This document shows, one piece after another, positions 29,702 to 38,952 of a stretch of 64,000 nt of DNA (position 1 is its first letter; each line of letters begins with the position of its first letter). This stretch comes from Brevibacterium sediminis (GTDB lineage: Bacteria; Actinomycetota; Actinomycetes; Actinomycetales; Brevibacteriaceae), in contig NZ_JABKDD010000015.1 in the NCBI RefSeq assembly GCF_013623905.1, forward strand, positions 1 through 64,000. Direction: 5' to 3'. Under the pieces are notes generated by a model. The model had not been told where the DNA came from. It did no database searches and was given only the letters and a program-made list of their open reading frames with translations. A program made the translations under genes and the position numbers.

Positions 29702-30186
29702 TGCTCCAGTCGGGACACCATCGGTCGGGCGGCGGCGACGATTCGGCGCTCATTGGCGAACGACAGTCGCGAACGCAGGTCATTGAAGGGCACCCACGCC
29801 GCATCGATCGCTTCTTGGTCAGGATCATTATCCACTGTCAGAGTCCCCGACTGTGCACGCAGCAGGAAATGGTGGACGAGTTTGTGGATCCGGATTCCGG
29901 TCACGGTGAACCAGTAGTCGACGGTTCCCAGCGGGCAGATGATCTGCCCCGCGATCCCGGTCTCCTCTTCGACCTCACGGCGGGCCGCCTCGGCGGGGGT
30001 CTCCGTTCCTTCGAGATGCCCCTTGGGGAGGCACCATTCGATCCGGCCGGCGCGATTGATGCGCGCGATGACGGCCACGGTCAGCAACGGGTGAGAGAAG
30101 TCGACAACGATGCCACCGGCGGAGATCTCCTCCACTGTGGTGCGGCGGGACGTGCGGGGTCCCGGCTTGGGCATCGGTGTGGTCAT
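29698..30186 (-). CDS. Nudix hydrolase (MutT4-like)
   Basis: The 162-residue protein has a complete Nudix box at 56-78 (G-x5-E-x7-REVEEETGI), so metal-dependent hydrolysis of a nucleoside diphosphate-linked substrate is expected. The substrate cannot be told from the sequence. The position next to pcnB and the DUF6049 gene is that of mycobacterial mutT4 (Rv3908). The ATG is preceded by TAGGAG at short spacing. First gene of the leftward five-gene block to the pseudokinase and divergent from pcnB, with a 140-base shared promoter region. Confidence 0.9.
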   Translation of the reverse strand: MTTPMPKPGPRTSRRTTVEEISAGGIVVDFSHPLLTVAVIARINRAGRIEWCLPKGHLEGTETPAEAARREVEEETGIAGQIICPLGTVDYWFTVTGIRIHKLVHHFLLRAQSGTLTVDNDPDQEAIDAAWVPFNDLRSRLSFANERRIVAAARPMVSRLEQ

Positions 30187-30326
30187 TCTCCTACCTTAGT
30201 AGGCGAAGCTTGGAAGTTTCGTGTCATCTGCTCCCGGTAGGCTTATGGAGATCGGAACTCACGCCTGGACGCGGGAGACGAGTTCCCATGGGCAAGAGCA
30301 GAGATCTGAAGAATTGAAGGAGCTCG

Positions 30327-31802
30327 GTGGATCCGCAGACCGCGCACAACCGACTGCACGACAAGCTCGACGAACTCGAGCACATCATCGGCCCGCTGGG
30401 TCAGAGGTTCTCCTCAGCCGGTTTCGAACTCGCCCTCGTCGGCGGTTCCGTCCGTGACGCGCTGCTCGGTCGCCCCATGCCCGACCTTGACTTCACCACC
30501 GATGCCCACCCCGACGACATCCTCGGACTGATCTCCGATTGGGTCGACACACATTGGGACATCGGACGCGAATTCGGCACCATCGGGGCCGTGAAGTCCG
30601 GTGTGCAGATCGAGATCACGACCTACCGCGCAGAAGCCTATGAAGAGGACTCGCGCAAACCTGTGGTCGCCTTCGGCACGGACCTCGACGCCGACCTCGT
30701 CCGCCGCGACTTCACGATCGGGGCGATGGCGATCCGGCTGCCCTCGAAGACGTTCGTCGACCCGCATCATGGATTCGACGACCTCATCGCCGGTCGCATC
30801 CGCACCCCCGGGGCCGCCGCGGACTCGTTCTCCGATGATCCGCTGCGGATGATGCGCGCGGCCCGGTTCACCTCTCAGCTCGGGCTCGACCCAGTGCCTG
30901 AGGTGGAAGAGGCGATGACGGCGATGGCCGATCGGATCGAGATCATCTCCGCCGAACGCGTCCAGGTCGAACTCGTCAAGCTCATCACCGGCATCGATCC
31001 GGTCGCCGGAATCGACCTGCTCGTGCGCACCGGAATCGCCGACCATGTCCTCCCCGAGGTGTCCGGACTGCAGCTCGAGACCGATGAGCATCATCGGCAC
31101 AAGGACGTCTACCAGCATTCGCTGACCGTGCTGCGTCAGGCAGTCGAACTCGAGAGGCGATATGCCGCGGCTCAAGAGGAGGCCGGAATGGCCGACGAGG
31201 ATCCGCAGCGCCTGCGCGTGCCGGACTTCGTCGTGCGTTTCGCCGCGCTCATGCACGATGTCGGCAAACCCGCCACTCGGCGTTTCCAGCCCGGCGGTGC
31301 CGTGACGTTCTACCATCACGACGCGGTCGGTGCGAAGCTCACGGCCAAGCGGATGAAGGCGCTGCGCTTCGACAAGGACACGACGAAGGCGGTCGGCCGC
31401 CTCGTCGAACTGCATCTGCGCTTCTACGGCTACGGCGATGCCGGGTGGACGGATTCGGCGGTGCGCCGCTATGTCACCGACGCGGGACGGCTGCTCTCGC
31501 GGCTGCACATTCTCACCCGTGCGGACGTGACCACCCGGAACAAGCGGAAGGCCGATCGGCTCGCGTTCGCCTATGACGACCTGGAAGAGCGCATCGAGGC
31601 CCTGGCGAAACAGGAAGAACTCGATTCGATCCGCCCGGACCTCGACGGCAAGCAGATCATGGCGATCCTCGATATCGAACCATCACCGCTGGTGGGCAAG
31701 GCGTACAAGCATCTGCTCGAGCTGCGGATGGAGCACGGGCCGCTCGGACGCGAACGCGCCGAGGCGGAGCTGCGCTCCTGGTGGGAATCCCACGGTCAGT
31801 GA
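30327..31802 (+). CDS. pcnB: CCA tRNA nucleotidyltransferase
   Basis: The 491-residue class II nucleotidyltransferase adds or repairs the 3' CCA of tRNAs. It shows LVGGSVRDALLG (38-48) with the catalytic DLD (53-55), the RRDFTIGAMAI motif, the DPLRMMRAARF motif and the template region EISAERVQVEL-like sequence (here EIISAERVQVEL). A C-terminal HD phosphohydrolase domain is present with LMHDVGKP, as in the bacterial HD-type CCA enzymes. The start is GTG with GAAGGAG six bases upstream. Mycobacteria carry the gene at the same place (Rv3907c). Confidence 0.93.
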   Translation: MDPQTAHNRLHDKLDELEHIIGPLGQRFSSAGFELALVGGSVRDALLGRPMPDLDFTTDAHPDDILGLISDWVDTHWDIGREFGTIGAVKSGVQIEITTYRAEAYEEDSRKPVVAFGTDLDADLVRRDFTIGAMAIRLPSKTFVDPHHGFDDLIAGRIRTPGAAADSFSDDPLRMMRAARFTSQLGLDPVPEVEEAMTAMADRIEIISAERVQVELVKLITGIDPVAGIDLLVRTGIADHVLPEVSGLQLETDEHHRHKDVYQHSLTVLRQAVELERRYAAAQEEAGMADEDPQRLRVPDFVVRFAALMHDVGKPATRRFQPGGAVTFYHHDAVGAKLTAKRMKALRFDKDTTKAVGRLVELHLRFYGYGDAGWTDSAVRRYVTDAGRLLSRLHILTRADVTTRNKRKADRLAFAYDDLEERIEALAKQEELDSIRPDLDGKQIMAILDIEPSPLVGKAYKHLLELRMEHGPLGRERAEAELRSWWESHGQ

Positions 31803-31870
31803 CCGACCCCCGCCTGCTCACCGGCTGATCAGTGCTGATAGCTTCGTAATCGTTTAGATTTGTGTGTGAC

Positions 31871-31885
31871 GTCACATGATGTGAC
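31871..31885. promoter_or_regulatory. Palindromic operator before acyl-CoA ligase
   Basis: GTCACAT-G-ATGTGAC is a perfect inverted repeat with one central base, 25 bases before the ligase ATG. A plausible -10 (TAGATT, 31855-31860) lies 10 bases upstream, so a bound repressor would cover the transcription start. The overlapping TGACGTCA (31867-31874) is also palindromic. The regulator is not in view. Confidence 0.5.
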
Positions 31886-31910
31886 GGTGGCGAAAGGTGA
31901 GGAGACCACA

Positions 31911-33617
31911 ATGACAGTGACCGAGGAGTTCCGCGCTGCCCGAGACAAGCTGATCGAGCTCCGCAGCGATTACGAGGCCGCGCGTGAACAGTTCGAATGG
32001 CCGCGTCTCACGCACTTCAACTTCGCACTCGACTGGTTCGACAAGATCGCCGAGAACAACGACAAGCCGGCTCTGTGGATCGTCGAACAGGACGGAACTG
32101 AGGGCAAGTGGAGCTTCGCGGAGCTCTCCGCTCGGTCGAACCAGGTGGCGAATCACTTCCGCCGCGCCGGGATCAAGCGCGGCGACCATGTCATGGTCAT
32201 GCTCAACAACCAGGTCGAGCTGTGGGAGACGATGCTCGCCGGCATCAAGCTCGGTGCCGTGCTCATGCCGGCCACCACGCAGCTGGGCCCCATCGATCTC
32301 ACCGACCGTGCCGAGCGCGGTCAGGCCGAGTTCGTCGTCGCCGGCGCCGAGGATGCCGCGAAGTTCGATGACGTCGATGTCGAAGTCGTCCGCATCGTCG
32401 TCGGCGGCGAGCCCACCCGCCAGCAGGACTACAGCTACTCCGATGCTGATGATGAGAGCACCGAGTTCGACCCTCAGGGCAGCTCGCGCGCCGATGACCT
32501 GATGCTCCTCTACTTCACCTCGGGCACCACCTCGAAGGCGAAGATGGTCGCCCACACTCATGTCTCCTACCCGGTCGGTCATCTCTCGACGATGTACTGG
32601 ATGGGACTGACACCCGGCGACGTCCACCTCAATGTCGCATCGCCCGGCTGGGCCAAGCACGCCTGGTCGAACATCTTCACCCCGTGGATCGCCGAAGCCT
32701 GCGTCTTCCTCTACAACTACTCGCGCTTCGACGCCAACGCCCTCATGGAGACCATGGACCGCGTGGGAGTGACGAGCTTCTGCGCCCCGCCGACAGTGTG
32801 GCGCATGCTCATCCAGGCCGACCTCAGCCACCTGAAGAATCCCCCGACGAAAGCTCTCGGTGCCGGTGAACCCCTCAACCCCGAGATCATCGACCGCGTT
32901 CACAGCGAATGGGGTGTGCTCATCCGCGACGGCTTCGGTCAGACCGAGTCGACCCTGCAGATCGGCAACTCGCCCGATCAGGAGCTCAAATACGGTTCGA
33001 TGGGCAAGGCCCTGCCCGGATTCGACGTCGTGCTCATCGACCCGGCGACCGGTGAGGAAGGCGACGAGGGCGAGATCTGCCTGCGCCTCGATCCTCGCCC
33101 CGTCGGATTGACCACCGGATACTGGAGCAACCCGGAGAAGACCGCAGAGGCCTTCGAAGGCGGTGTCTATCACACCGGCGATGTGGCCTCCCGTGACGAG
33201 GACGGATACATCACCTACGTCGGTCGCGCCGATGACGTGTTCAAGGCCAGCGACTACCGGCTCTCCCCCTTCGAACTCGAAAGCGTGCTCATCGAACACG
33301 AGGCCGTCGCCGAGGCGGCCGTCGTGCCCTCGCCGGATCCTGTGCGACTGGCTGTGCCCAAGGCGTATGTCGTGGTGTCGAGCAAGTTCGAGGCCGATGC
33401 CGAGACGGCCCGGTCGATCCTCGCCTACTGCCGTGAGAATCTGGCTCCGTACAAGCGCATCCGCCGACTCGAGTTCGCCGAGCTACCGAAGACGATCTCC
33501 GGAAAGATCCGTCGCGTCGAGCTGCGCGCCCGCGAAGACCAGCTGCATCCGTTCAGCGGCGAACCCGTCGTCGAGGGCAACGAGTACGCCGACACGGACT
33601 TCAACCTCAAGAGCTGA
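31911..33617 (+). CDS. AMP-dependent acyl-CoA synthetase (ACSM-like)
   Basis: The 568-residue ANL-superfamily enzyme activates a carboxylic acid to its adenylate and then the CoA thioester. The ATP-binding P-loop reads TSGTTSKAK (~202-210). Downstream are the GAGEPLNPE motif, DGFGQTEST (A5), YHTGDVASRDEDGYITYVGRADDVFKASDYRLSP (A7-A8, broken here only by description) and the catalytic lysine in KTISGKIRR. The opening RLTHFNFALDWFD and GWAKHAW segments resemble medium-chain acyl-CoA synthetases; the true substrate is unknown. ATG at 31911 has GGTGAGGAG upstream. It stands alone between pcnB and ponA. Confidence 0.85.
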   Translation: MTVTEEFRAARDKLIELRSDYEAAREQFEWPRLTHFNFALDWFDKIAENNDKPALWIVEQDGTEGKWSFAELSARSNQVANHFRRAGIKRGDHVMVMLNNQVELWETMLAGIKLGAVLMPATTQLGPIDLTDRAERGQAEFVVAGAEDAAKFDDVDVEVVRIVVGGEPTRQQDYSYSDADDESTEFDPQGSSRADDLMLLYFTSGTTSKAKMVAHTHVSYPVGHLSTMYWMGLTPGDVHLNVASPGWAKHAWSNIFTPWIAEACVFLYNYSRFDANALMETMDRVGVTSFCAPPTVWRMLIQADLSHLKNPPTKALGAGEPLNPEIIDRVHSEWGVLIRDGFGQTESTLQIGNSPDQELKYGSMGKALPGFDVVLIDPATGEEGDEGEICLRLDPRPVGLTTGYWSNPEKTAEAFEGGVYHTGDVASRDEDGYITYVGRADDVFKASDYRLSPFELESVLIEHEAVAEAAVVPSPDPVRLAVPKAYVVVSSKFEADAETARSILAYCRENLAPYKRIRRLEFAELPKTISGKIRRVELRAREDQLHPFSGEPVVEGNEYADTDFNLKS

Positions 33618-33630
33618 GCGGCGCCGCGAC

Positions 33631-33750
33631 TCTCGTTCAAGCGGCCCAGCACTTTTCAGCCCGTATACCTGTGGCAAAGCGCTGGGCGGCTTGAACGAGG
33701 CGTCGCGGCTGGCGGCATCTGCGGAAAAGTGCGGGCACGCTTGAACGAGA
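33631..33750. repeat. Compound inverted repeat, REP-like
   Basis: Three related copies of a GCTTGAACGAG unit lie in 120 bases. CTCGTTCAAGCGGCCCAGC (33632-33650) pairs with 33681-33699, one mismatch in 19. The 30 bases 33631-33660 also match the complement of 33721-33750 in 26 of 30 positions. It starts 14 bases after the acyl-CoA ligase stop. Part of a 445-base gap (33618-34062) with no gene; the rest holds a weak promoter and leader for ponA. Confidence 0.75.
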
Positions 33751-33846
33751 AGGTACGCGCGCATGGTCGAGGTGCCCCGGCTGGCGACGCCGAGCACTGA
33801 TCTGCGGGCAGACGTTTGAATGTGAGCAAACACGCACTCGTCATGG

Positions 33847-33872
33847 TTGATTCTCCCGCAGTGAAGTAAAAT
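33847..33872 (+). promoter_or_regulatory. Candidate ponA promoter
   Basis: TTGATT (33847-33852) and TAAAAT (33867-33872) with a 14-base spacer, shorter than ideal. It would give a ~185-base leader containing an inverted repeat GGTTAC/GTAACC (33896-33901 and 33917-33922). Confidence 0.35.
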
Positions 33873-34062
33873 GCCTGGTGAGATGCCGAATGCGGGGTTA
33901 CTCAGAGAACGGTTCGGTAACCTGGCGTGTCTGCAGGGCGTCAGGCTCAGCACTTTTTCATCCTCTACTAATGAATGCGTGCGAGACTGATTGGCGTCTT
34001 TGACCTTTTTCGGACCTCGTCGCCACGCATTGCGGCAGGCTGACTGACCTGGAGGACCTTGG

Positions 34063-36432
34063 GTGGCTAAGGGACAACACACAGCCAAGAACATCGGCAG
34101 GAATACGAAGAACCTGCTCAACTACCCGCGAGCGGGTGTGAGCGGATGGACCCGTTTCCTGCCGAGCATCCGCGTACTCGTCGTCGGCGGGCTCAGCCTC
34201 GTCATCGCCCTGTGCGTGGCGTTCGCCATCGGCTATGCCGCAACGGACATCCCCGAGCCGAACCTCGAGGCCACCGGTCAGACCTCGACGATCTACTACA
34301 GCGACGGCAAGACGCCGATCGGTCAGTACAAGGTCGAGGACCGCAAGTCAGTGGAGATCGACGAGATCTCCGAACCCATGCAGAAGGCCGCGATCGCCGC
34401 CGAGGACACCTCGTTCTACGAGAACCGCGGCATCTCGATCAAGGGTCTCTCCCGCGCTGTCGTCGGCGTGGCCACGAATAAGTACGCGGGTGGCGGTTCG
34501 ACGATCACCCAGCAGTACGTGAAGAACTTCTACCTCACGAACGAGCATTCGCTTGATCGTAAGGTCAAGGAGATGTTCATCTCGCTCAAGATCGACCAGC
34601 AGCAGTCGAAGGACGAGATCCTCGCGAACTACCTCAACACCATCTACCTCGGCCGTCGTTCCTACGGCATCGAAGTGGCATCTCAGAACTATTTCGACAA
34701 GCCGGCCTCGGAGCTCAATGTCAGCGAGTCCGCTCTGCTTGCCGCGATGATCCAGCGCCCGGGTGCCGCCGATCCTTCGGACAACCCCGAGGCCTATCAG
34801 GACCGCTTCGACTACGTGGTCAAGAACATGGTCGACGAAGGCTTCATCACCGAGGAGCAGGCCGCCAAGGTCGAGATGCCCGAAGTGAAGAAGCAGAACA
34901 AGGAATCCTCGCTGTCCGGGCAGAAGGGCTACATGTGGGATTTCGTCCGTCGTGAAGCCCTGCGCAAGCTCGATATCGATGAGGCTCAGCTCGACCGCGG
35001 TGGCTACAACATCGTCACCACCTTCGACAAGGATCGTATGAAGGCAGCCGAGCAGGCCATCAAGACGCTTCCCCAGGACCAGCCCGAAGGAATGCAGGCC
35101 GGACTCGTCTCGATCGACCCCGACAACGGCGGAATCGAAGCTTTCTACGGTGGTAAGAACTACCTCGATCAGGCGTTCAATGCCTCGACCCAGAGCCATG
35201 TGCAGGCCGGATCGACGTTCAAGCCATTCGCGCTCGTCGCAGGTCTGGAGAACGGTGTCAGGCTGACCGATTCCTATCCCGGTGCCAGCCCGACGGTGCT
35301 CAACAACGACGGCACGCCGTGGCCGGTGCGCAACTTCGGCGGCTCGAGCTATGGCCCGGTGAGCCTGCTCAAGGCGACGCAGTCCTCGATCAATACAGCC
35401 TATGCGGCACTCAACGTGCAGGTCGGGCCCGACAAGACTGTCGACGTCGCCGAACGTGCGGGTCTGAGCGAGAACTGCACCGACAAGGAGATGAAGACCG
35501 GGGATACCGGCGGCTGCTCGATCGGTCTGACCCCGAACCCCTCCAATGTGCTCGGTACGCCCAGCGTCAAGCCCATCGACATGGCTTCGGCGTACGCGAC
35601 CTTTGCGGCAAACGGCGTGCACCACGAGACGCACTCGATCAAGAAGGTCACGAAGGGTGCCGAGGACGAGGAAGTGTACAAGGCCGAAACCAAGGGCAAG
35701 CGCGTCTTCGACAAGGCAGTTGGTGCCGAGACCTCGTACGCCCTGAGCCAGGTCGTTCAGGGTGGTTCGGGCAGCTACGCCCAAAACCTCGGTCGTCCTG
35801 CTGCCGGCAAGACCGGTACGACGAACGAGAACAAGGCCGCATGGTTCTCCGGTTACACACCGAACCTCGCCACCTCGGTCGTGCTCTATCGTGAGGTCGA
35901 CGGAAAGTCCGTGTCTATCGGCTCCTTCGGCGGTCGCGGTGAGGTCACCGGTGGTTCGTTCCCCGTTCAGGTGTGGACCGACTACATGCAGAAGGCCCTC
36001 CAGGGTGAGAAGGTCGAACAGTTCCCGGCTCGCGGCGAGCTTCCCGATAAGCCGAAGCCGAAGAACTCCAACCCGGCCCCGGCTCCGAAGCCCGAGCCGA
36101 AAGCACCGTCGGGCAGCAACGACGGCAGCGACGGGGACAAGGAGAAGGAAGAGCCCAAGGCTCCGATCGAGACTCCGAAGGACGACGAGGACAAGAACAA
36201 GGACTCCGACGGCGACGAGAAGGGCAAGGAAGAAGGCTCTGAAGACGGCACCGACGGTGACGGCGGCTCCAAGGAAGATCCGCCGAAGACTAAGAAGCCG
36301 GCTCCGTTGCCTGTAGATCCTCCCGGTGACTCGGACAATGAGGGTGATGGCGGCGGCTCCGGAAGCGATTCGAAGAACGGCAGCGACGATGGCGGATCGG
36401 AGAACGGCGGTGGATCCAACTCGGACGATTGA
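34063..36432 (+). CDS. ponA: Bifunctional penicillin-binding protein (class A PBP)
   Basis: The 789-residue protein polymerises and crosslinks peptidoglycan. A short cytoplasmic N-terminus is followed by a membrane helix (~37-60). The GT51 domain has the catalytic Glu114 in AAEDTSFYE, GGGSTITQQYVKN (143-155) and LNTIYLGRRSYGIE. The transpeptidase has STFK (384-387), SIN (442-444) and KTGT (583-586). The last ~120 residues are a low-complexity tail: Lys/Pro/Glu-rich, then Asp/Ser/Gly-rich. GTG start with GGAGG upstream. A GT87-like gene follows after 35 bases, as in mycobacterial Rv0050-Rv0051. Confidence 0.95.
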   Translation: MAKGQHTAKNIGRNTKNLLNYPRAGVSGWTRFLPSIRVLVVGGLSLVIALCVAFAIGYAATDIPEPNLEATGQTSTIYYSDGKTPIGQYKVEDRKSVEIDEISEPMQKAAIAAEDTSFYENRGISIKGLSRAVVGVATNKYAGGGSTITQQYVKNFYLTNEHSLDRKVKEMFISLKIDQQQSKDEILANYLNTIYLGRRSYGIEVASQNYFDKPASELNVSESALLAAMIQRPGAADPSDNPEAYQDRFDYVVKNMVDEGFITEEQAAKVEMPEVKKQNKESSLSGQKGYMWDFVRREALRKLDIDEAQLDRGGYNIVTTFDKDRMKAAEQAIKTLPQDQPEGMQAGLVSIDPDNGGIEAFYGGKNYLDQAFNASTQSHVQAGSTFKPFALVAGLENGVRLTDSYPGASPTVLNNDGTPWPVRNFGGSSYGPVSLLKATQSSINTAYAALNVQVGPDKTVDVAERAGLSENCTDKEMKTGDTGGCSIGLTPNPSNVLGTPSVKPIDMASAYATFAANGVHHETHSIKKVTKGAEDEEVYKAETKGKRVFDKAVGAETSYALSQVVQGGSGSYAQNLGRPAAGKTGTTNENKAAWFSGYTPNLATSVVLYREVDGKSVSIGSFGGRGEVTGGSFPVQVWTDYMQKALQGEKVEQFPARGELPDKPKPKNSNPAPAPKPEPKAPSGSNDGSDGDKEKEEPKAPIETPKDDEDKNKDSDGDEKGKEEGSEDGTDGDGGSKEDPPKTKKPAPLPVDPPGDSDNEGDGGGSGSDSKNGSDDGGSENGGGSNSDD

Positions 36433-36467
36433 CAGCAACAATGGCGGCTGACCGGTAACCTCGAGTC

Positions 36468-37841
36468 ATGCCCTCGAAGTCCAGCACCCGGATCGCCGAG
36501 CCTCTGCTCGGCGGTCCGGTCGGCATTCACCTCGGTGCAGCCGGTCGCCGGTTCCGCAGCGCGCAGGCCTCTGCGCTGGCTGCGGTCCTCGGCGTCACCA
36601 CCTTCCTCGCTCTGGCTCTGCAGGGCCCGTGTCTGAGCTCGGGATACGAACAGCCGTCCGCCTCGGCGAGGATGTGCGCAGGGCCGCTGTCCACGGCCTT
36701 TATCGGTGACACCAACCCCGACGTGCTCGGGCGCGCGCACGGCGGAGCGGCGGCCCTGGCCCCGCTGGAAGCTCGCCTGGTCGACCTGTTCCAGCTGTTC
36801 ACCAACGACGTCTCCCTCTTCATGGTCGTCGTGCTCCTGCTCAACACGGCAGGCATCGCGGCACTCGGCGCCGGACTCCTCGTCCTCGCCCGCTTCCGGG
36901 GGTGGCTGGTCGCGGTCTACGTCTCCCCGCTCATCCTCTTCACCCTCGGCTCCACTCTCGACCCGATTGCCCTCGCGCTGGCGGTGTGGGCGATGGTCAT
37001 CTTCTTCGGAAGCCCACCGCTGCGCCCGCGCGGGTGGTTGGCCGGAGTGCTGTTGGGCATCGCGACGTTCATCAATCCGCTCGCCCTCCTCGTGCTCCTC
37101 GCCATGACTGTGACCGGGCCGAACCCGGCACGGGGACTGAAGCCGCGCAATCCGCGGATGATGCTCGCCGCGGCCACGGTCACCTCGGCGGTGCTGCTCG
37201 TCGTCGATCTCAGCGCGATCGACCGGATCATCCACTGGTACTCCGATGCCGTCGACGGCGGATCCTTCGCCTCGATCCTGCTCATGGCCGAACTCGGCGA
37301 CGTGTCCGTCTGGGCCCCGCTGTGGATCATCGTCAGCGCCGGAGTGGTCCTCGCCGTCACCGTCTCCCTCTACATGGTCCGCCGCACGGGTCTCGACCCG
37401 GCCGTAGCCGCATGCCTGCTCATCGGCGGCTGCCTGCTGCTTGCGCCGGGACTCATGCCCTGGGACAGCCTGTGGCTGCTGCCCTTCATCGCCCTGTCCG
37501 TCCGCCGCTGGTGGGTGCTCATCGTCTGGACCCTCGCCGAGGCGGTCTTCGCCGTCGCCGTCCAACTCGGCGATGTGTCGGGGTTCGAAGTCGATGAGGG
37601 ACTCGACTCCACCTTCGTCGCCCTGTTCACCCTGCTGCGGCTGCTCGCTCTCGTCCTCGTCGTGATCATGGCCGGTGAGAACCTCTACCGGCGAGGTATC
37701 CGCGGTCGCATGGCTGCGTCGGCGCCGCCTCGGCGAGAAGAGATCGACGATCCTGGCGACGCACTGGAACATCGGGCTGCCGGACGTAAGGAAGAGCACG
37801 AATCCGGACATGACAGTCAGCGCACCGGTCGATTAGACTAG
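36468..37841 (+). CDS. Polytopic membrane protein, GT87/DUF2029-like
   Basis: The 457-residue protein has about ten hydrophobic helices between residues 35 and 405 and a hydrophilic, His/Glu/Arg-rich tail (~410-457). The position between ponA and rpsF is that of Rv0051, a family related to GT87 alpha-mannosyltransferases that use polyprenol-phosphate sugars. Usual GT-C acidic residues in the first extracytoplasmic loop (GDTNPDV, about 80-86) are compatible with this. The exact sugar and acceptor cannot be told. The rpsF promoter overlaps its 3' end. Confidence 0.65.
   Translation: MPSKSSTRIAEPLLGGPVGIHLGAAGRRFRSAQASALAAVLGVTTFLALALQGPCLSSGYEQPSASARMCAGPLSTAFIGDTNPDVLGRAHGGAAALAPLEARLVDLFQLFTNDVSLFMVVVLLLNTAGIAALGAGLLVLARFRGWLVAVYVSPLILFTLGSTLDPIALALAVWAMVIFFGSPPLRPRGWLAGVLLGIATFINPLALLVLLAMTVTGPNPARGLKPRNPRMMLAAATVTSAVLLVVDLSAIDRIIHWYSDAVDGGSFASILLMAELGDVSVWAPLWIIVSAGVVLAVTVSLYMVRRTGLDPAVAACLLIGGCLLLAPGLMPWDSLWLLPFIALSVRRWWVLIVWTLAEAVFAVAVQLGDVSGFEVDEGLDSTFVALFTLLRLLALVLVVIMAGENLYRRGIRGRMAASAPPRREEIDDPGDALEHRAAGRKEEHESGHDSQRTGRLD
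37810..37839 (+). promoter_or_regulatory. rpsF operon promoter
   Basis: ATGACA (37810-37815) and TAGACT (37834-37839) with an 18-base spacer, overlapping the end of the GT87-like gene. Leaves a leader of about 105 bases before rpsF. Confidence 0.55.
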
Positions 37842-37903
37842 TGAGGTCTGTTCCCATTTCGTGACGATCACGAGACGGGGAGCGGGCGTGCATATACCCT
37901 CCT

Positions 37904-37922
37904 GCCATGGACCGACCATGGC
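37904..37922 (+). promoter_or_regulatory. Leader hairpin before rpsF, possible S6:S18 site
   Basis: GCCATGG pairs with CCATGGC around the loop ACCGA. Known S6:S18-binding leaders of rpsF operons present a CCG in an unpaired part of a hairpin; the loop here contains CCG. Autoregulation is inferred. Confidence 0.45.
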
Positions 37923-37950
37923 CGCAAAGACCAGAGGAGGTGGGTGACAT

Positions 37951-38241
37951 ATGCGTAAGTACGAGCTCATGCTCATTCTTGATAACGACCTCGAAGAGCG
38001 GACGCTGGCTGACACCGTGAACAACCTGATCAAGGTTGTCCCGGCTGAGAACGGCACCGTCGACAACGTGGATATCTGGGGACGTCGTCGCTTCGCGTAC
38101 GAGATCCAGAAGAAGTCCGAAGGCTACTACGTCGTGGTTGATTTCCACGCCGAGCCTGCAACGACCAAGGAACTCGATCGTCAGCTCGGACTCAACGAGT
38201 CCGTTCTGCGTACGAAGATCCTCCGCCCGGACGCCAAGTAA
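37951..38241 (+). CDS. rpsF: 30S ribosomal protein S6
   Basis: The 96-residue protein opens with [19 protein letters not shown] and shows [20 protein letters not shown], the typical bS6 core that pairs with S18. A strong ribosome site (GAGGAGGTG) precedes the ATG. First gene of the rpsF-ssb-rpsR-rplI operon. Confidence 0.97.
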   Translation: MRKYELMLILDNDLEERTLADTVNNLIKVVPAENGTVDNVDIWGRRRFAYEIQKKSEGYYVVVDFHAEPATTKELDRQLGLNESVLRTKILRPDAK

Positions 38242-38275
38242 GGCATCTTAAGCTACCTCGCTTCTAGGAGATTCA

Positions 38276-38905
38276 ATGGCAGGCGAAACAGTCATCACGG
38301 TCGTCGGGAACCTCACCAGCGATCCCGAACTGCGCTTCACACCGAACGGTGCGGCAGTCGCTAACTTCACCGTGGCCTCGACGCCGCGTATCTTCGACCG
38401 TCAGGCCAACGAGTTCAAGGACGGAGAGACTCTCTTCCTCCGCTGCTCGGTGTGGCGTGAAATGGGAGAGAACGTCGCCGAATCTCTGCAGCGCGGTACT
38501 CGGGTCATCGTTCAGGGCCGACTGAAGTCCCGGTCCTTCGAAACCAAGGAAGGCGAGAAGCGCACGGTCATGGAGCTGGATGTCGACGAAGTCGGCCCCA
38601 GCCTGCGACGCGCCACCGCCCAGGTCTCGAAGAACAGCCCCAGCGGCGGAGGAAACTTCGGCGGTGGCGGCGGCAACTTCGGTGGCGGCAGCCAGGGCGG
38701 GGGCGGCCAGCAGGGCGGCTTCGGCAACCAGCAGTCCTCCGGCTGGGGCAACAATCCTCAGCAGGGCGGCCAGCAGGGCGGTCAGCGCCAGGGCTACAGC
38801 CAGGGCGGCAACAACGCACCCGCCAATGACCCGTGGGCATCATCGAACCCGCAGAGCGGCAACGGCGGCTGGGGCAACCCCGGCGCCGATGAACCCCCGT
38901 TCTGA
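38276..38905 (+). CDS. ssb: Single-stranded DNA-binding protein
   Basis: The 209-residue protein has an OB fold at 1-~110 ([44 protein letters not shown]), then a Gly/Gln/Asn-rich flexible linker (~120-195) and the acidic protein-interaction tip ending DEPPF. Co-transcribed with rpsF and rpsR, the standard arrangement. The last residues resemble the canonical DDIPF tip, so binding of replication and repair partners is expected. Confidence 0.97.
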   Translation: MAGETVITVVGNLTSDPELRFTPNGAAVANFTVASTPRIFDRQANEFKDGETLFLRCSVWREMGENVAESLQRGTRVIVQGRLKSRSFETKEGEKRTVMELDVDEVGPSLRRATAQVSKNSPSGGGNFGGGGGNFGGGSQGGGGQQGGFGNQQSSGWGNNPQQGGQQGGQRQGYSQGGNNAPANDPWASSNPQSGNGGWGNPGADEPPF

Positions 38906-38952
38906 TCCACGTCTTCACGACATTTCGAGACATTCGTTAACAGGAGATACTC

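Noticed and set aside
33870-34062. Riboswitch (c-di-AMP type) in the ponA leader
   Set aside because: A GGTTAC/GTAACC hairpin is present, but the conserved riboswitch core could not be recognised.
35982-37811. 609-codon minus-strand frame across the ponA and GT87-like genes
   Set aside because: Charged low-complexity product that only mirrors the coding bias of two clear plus-strand genes.
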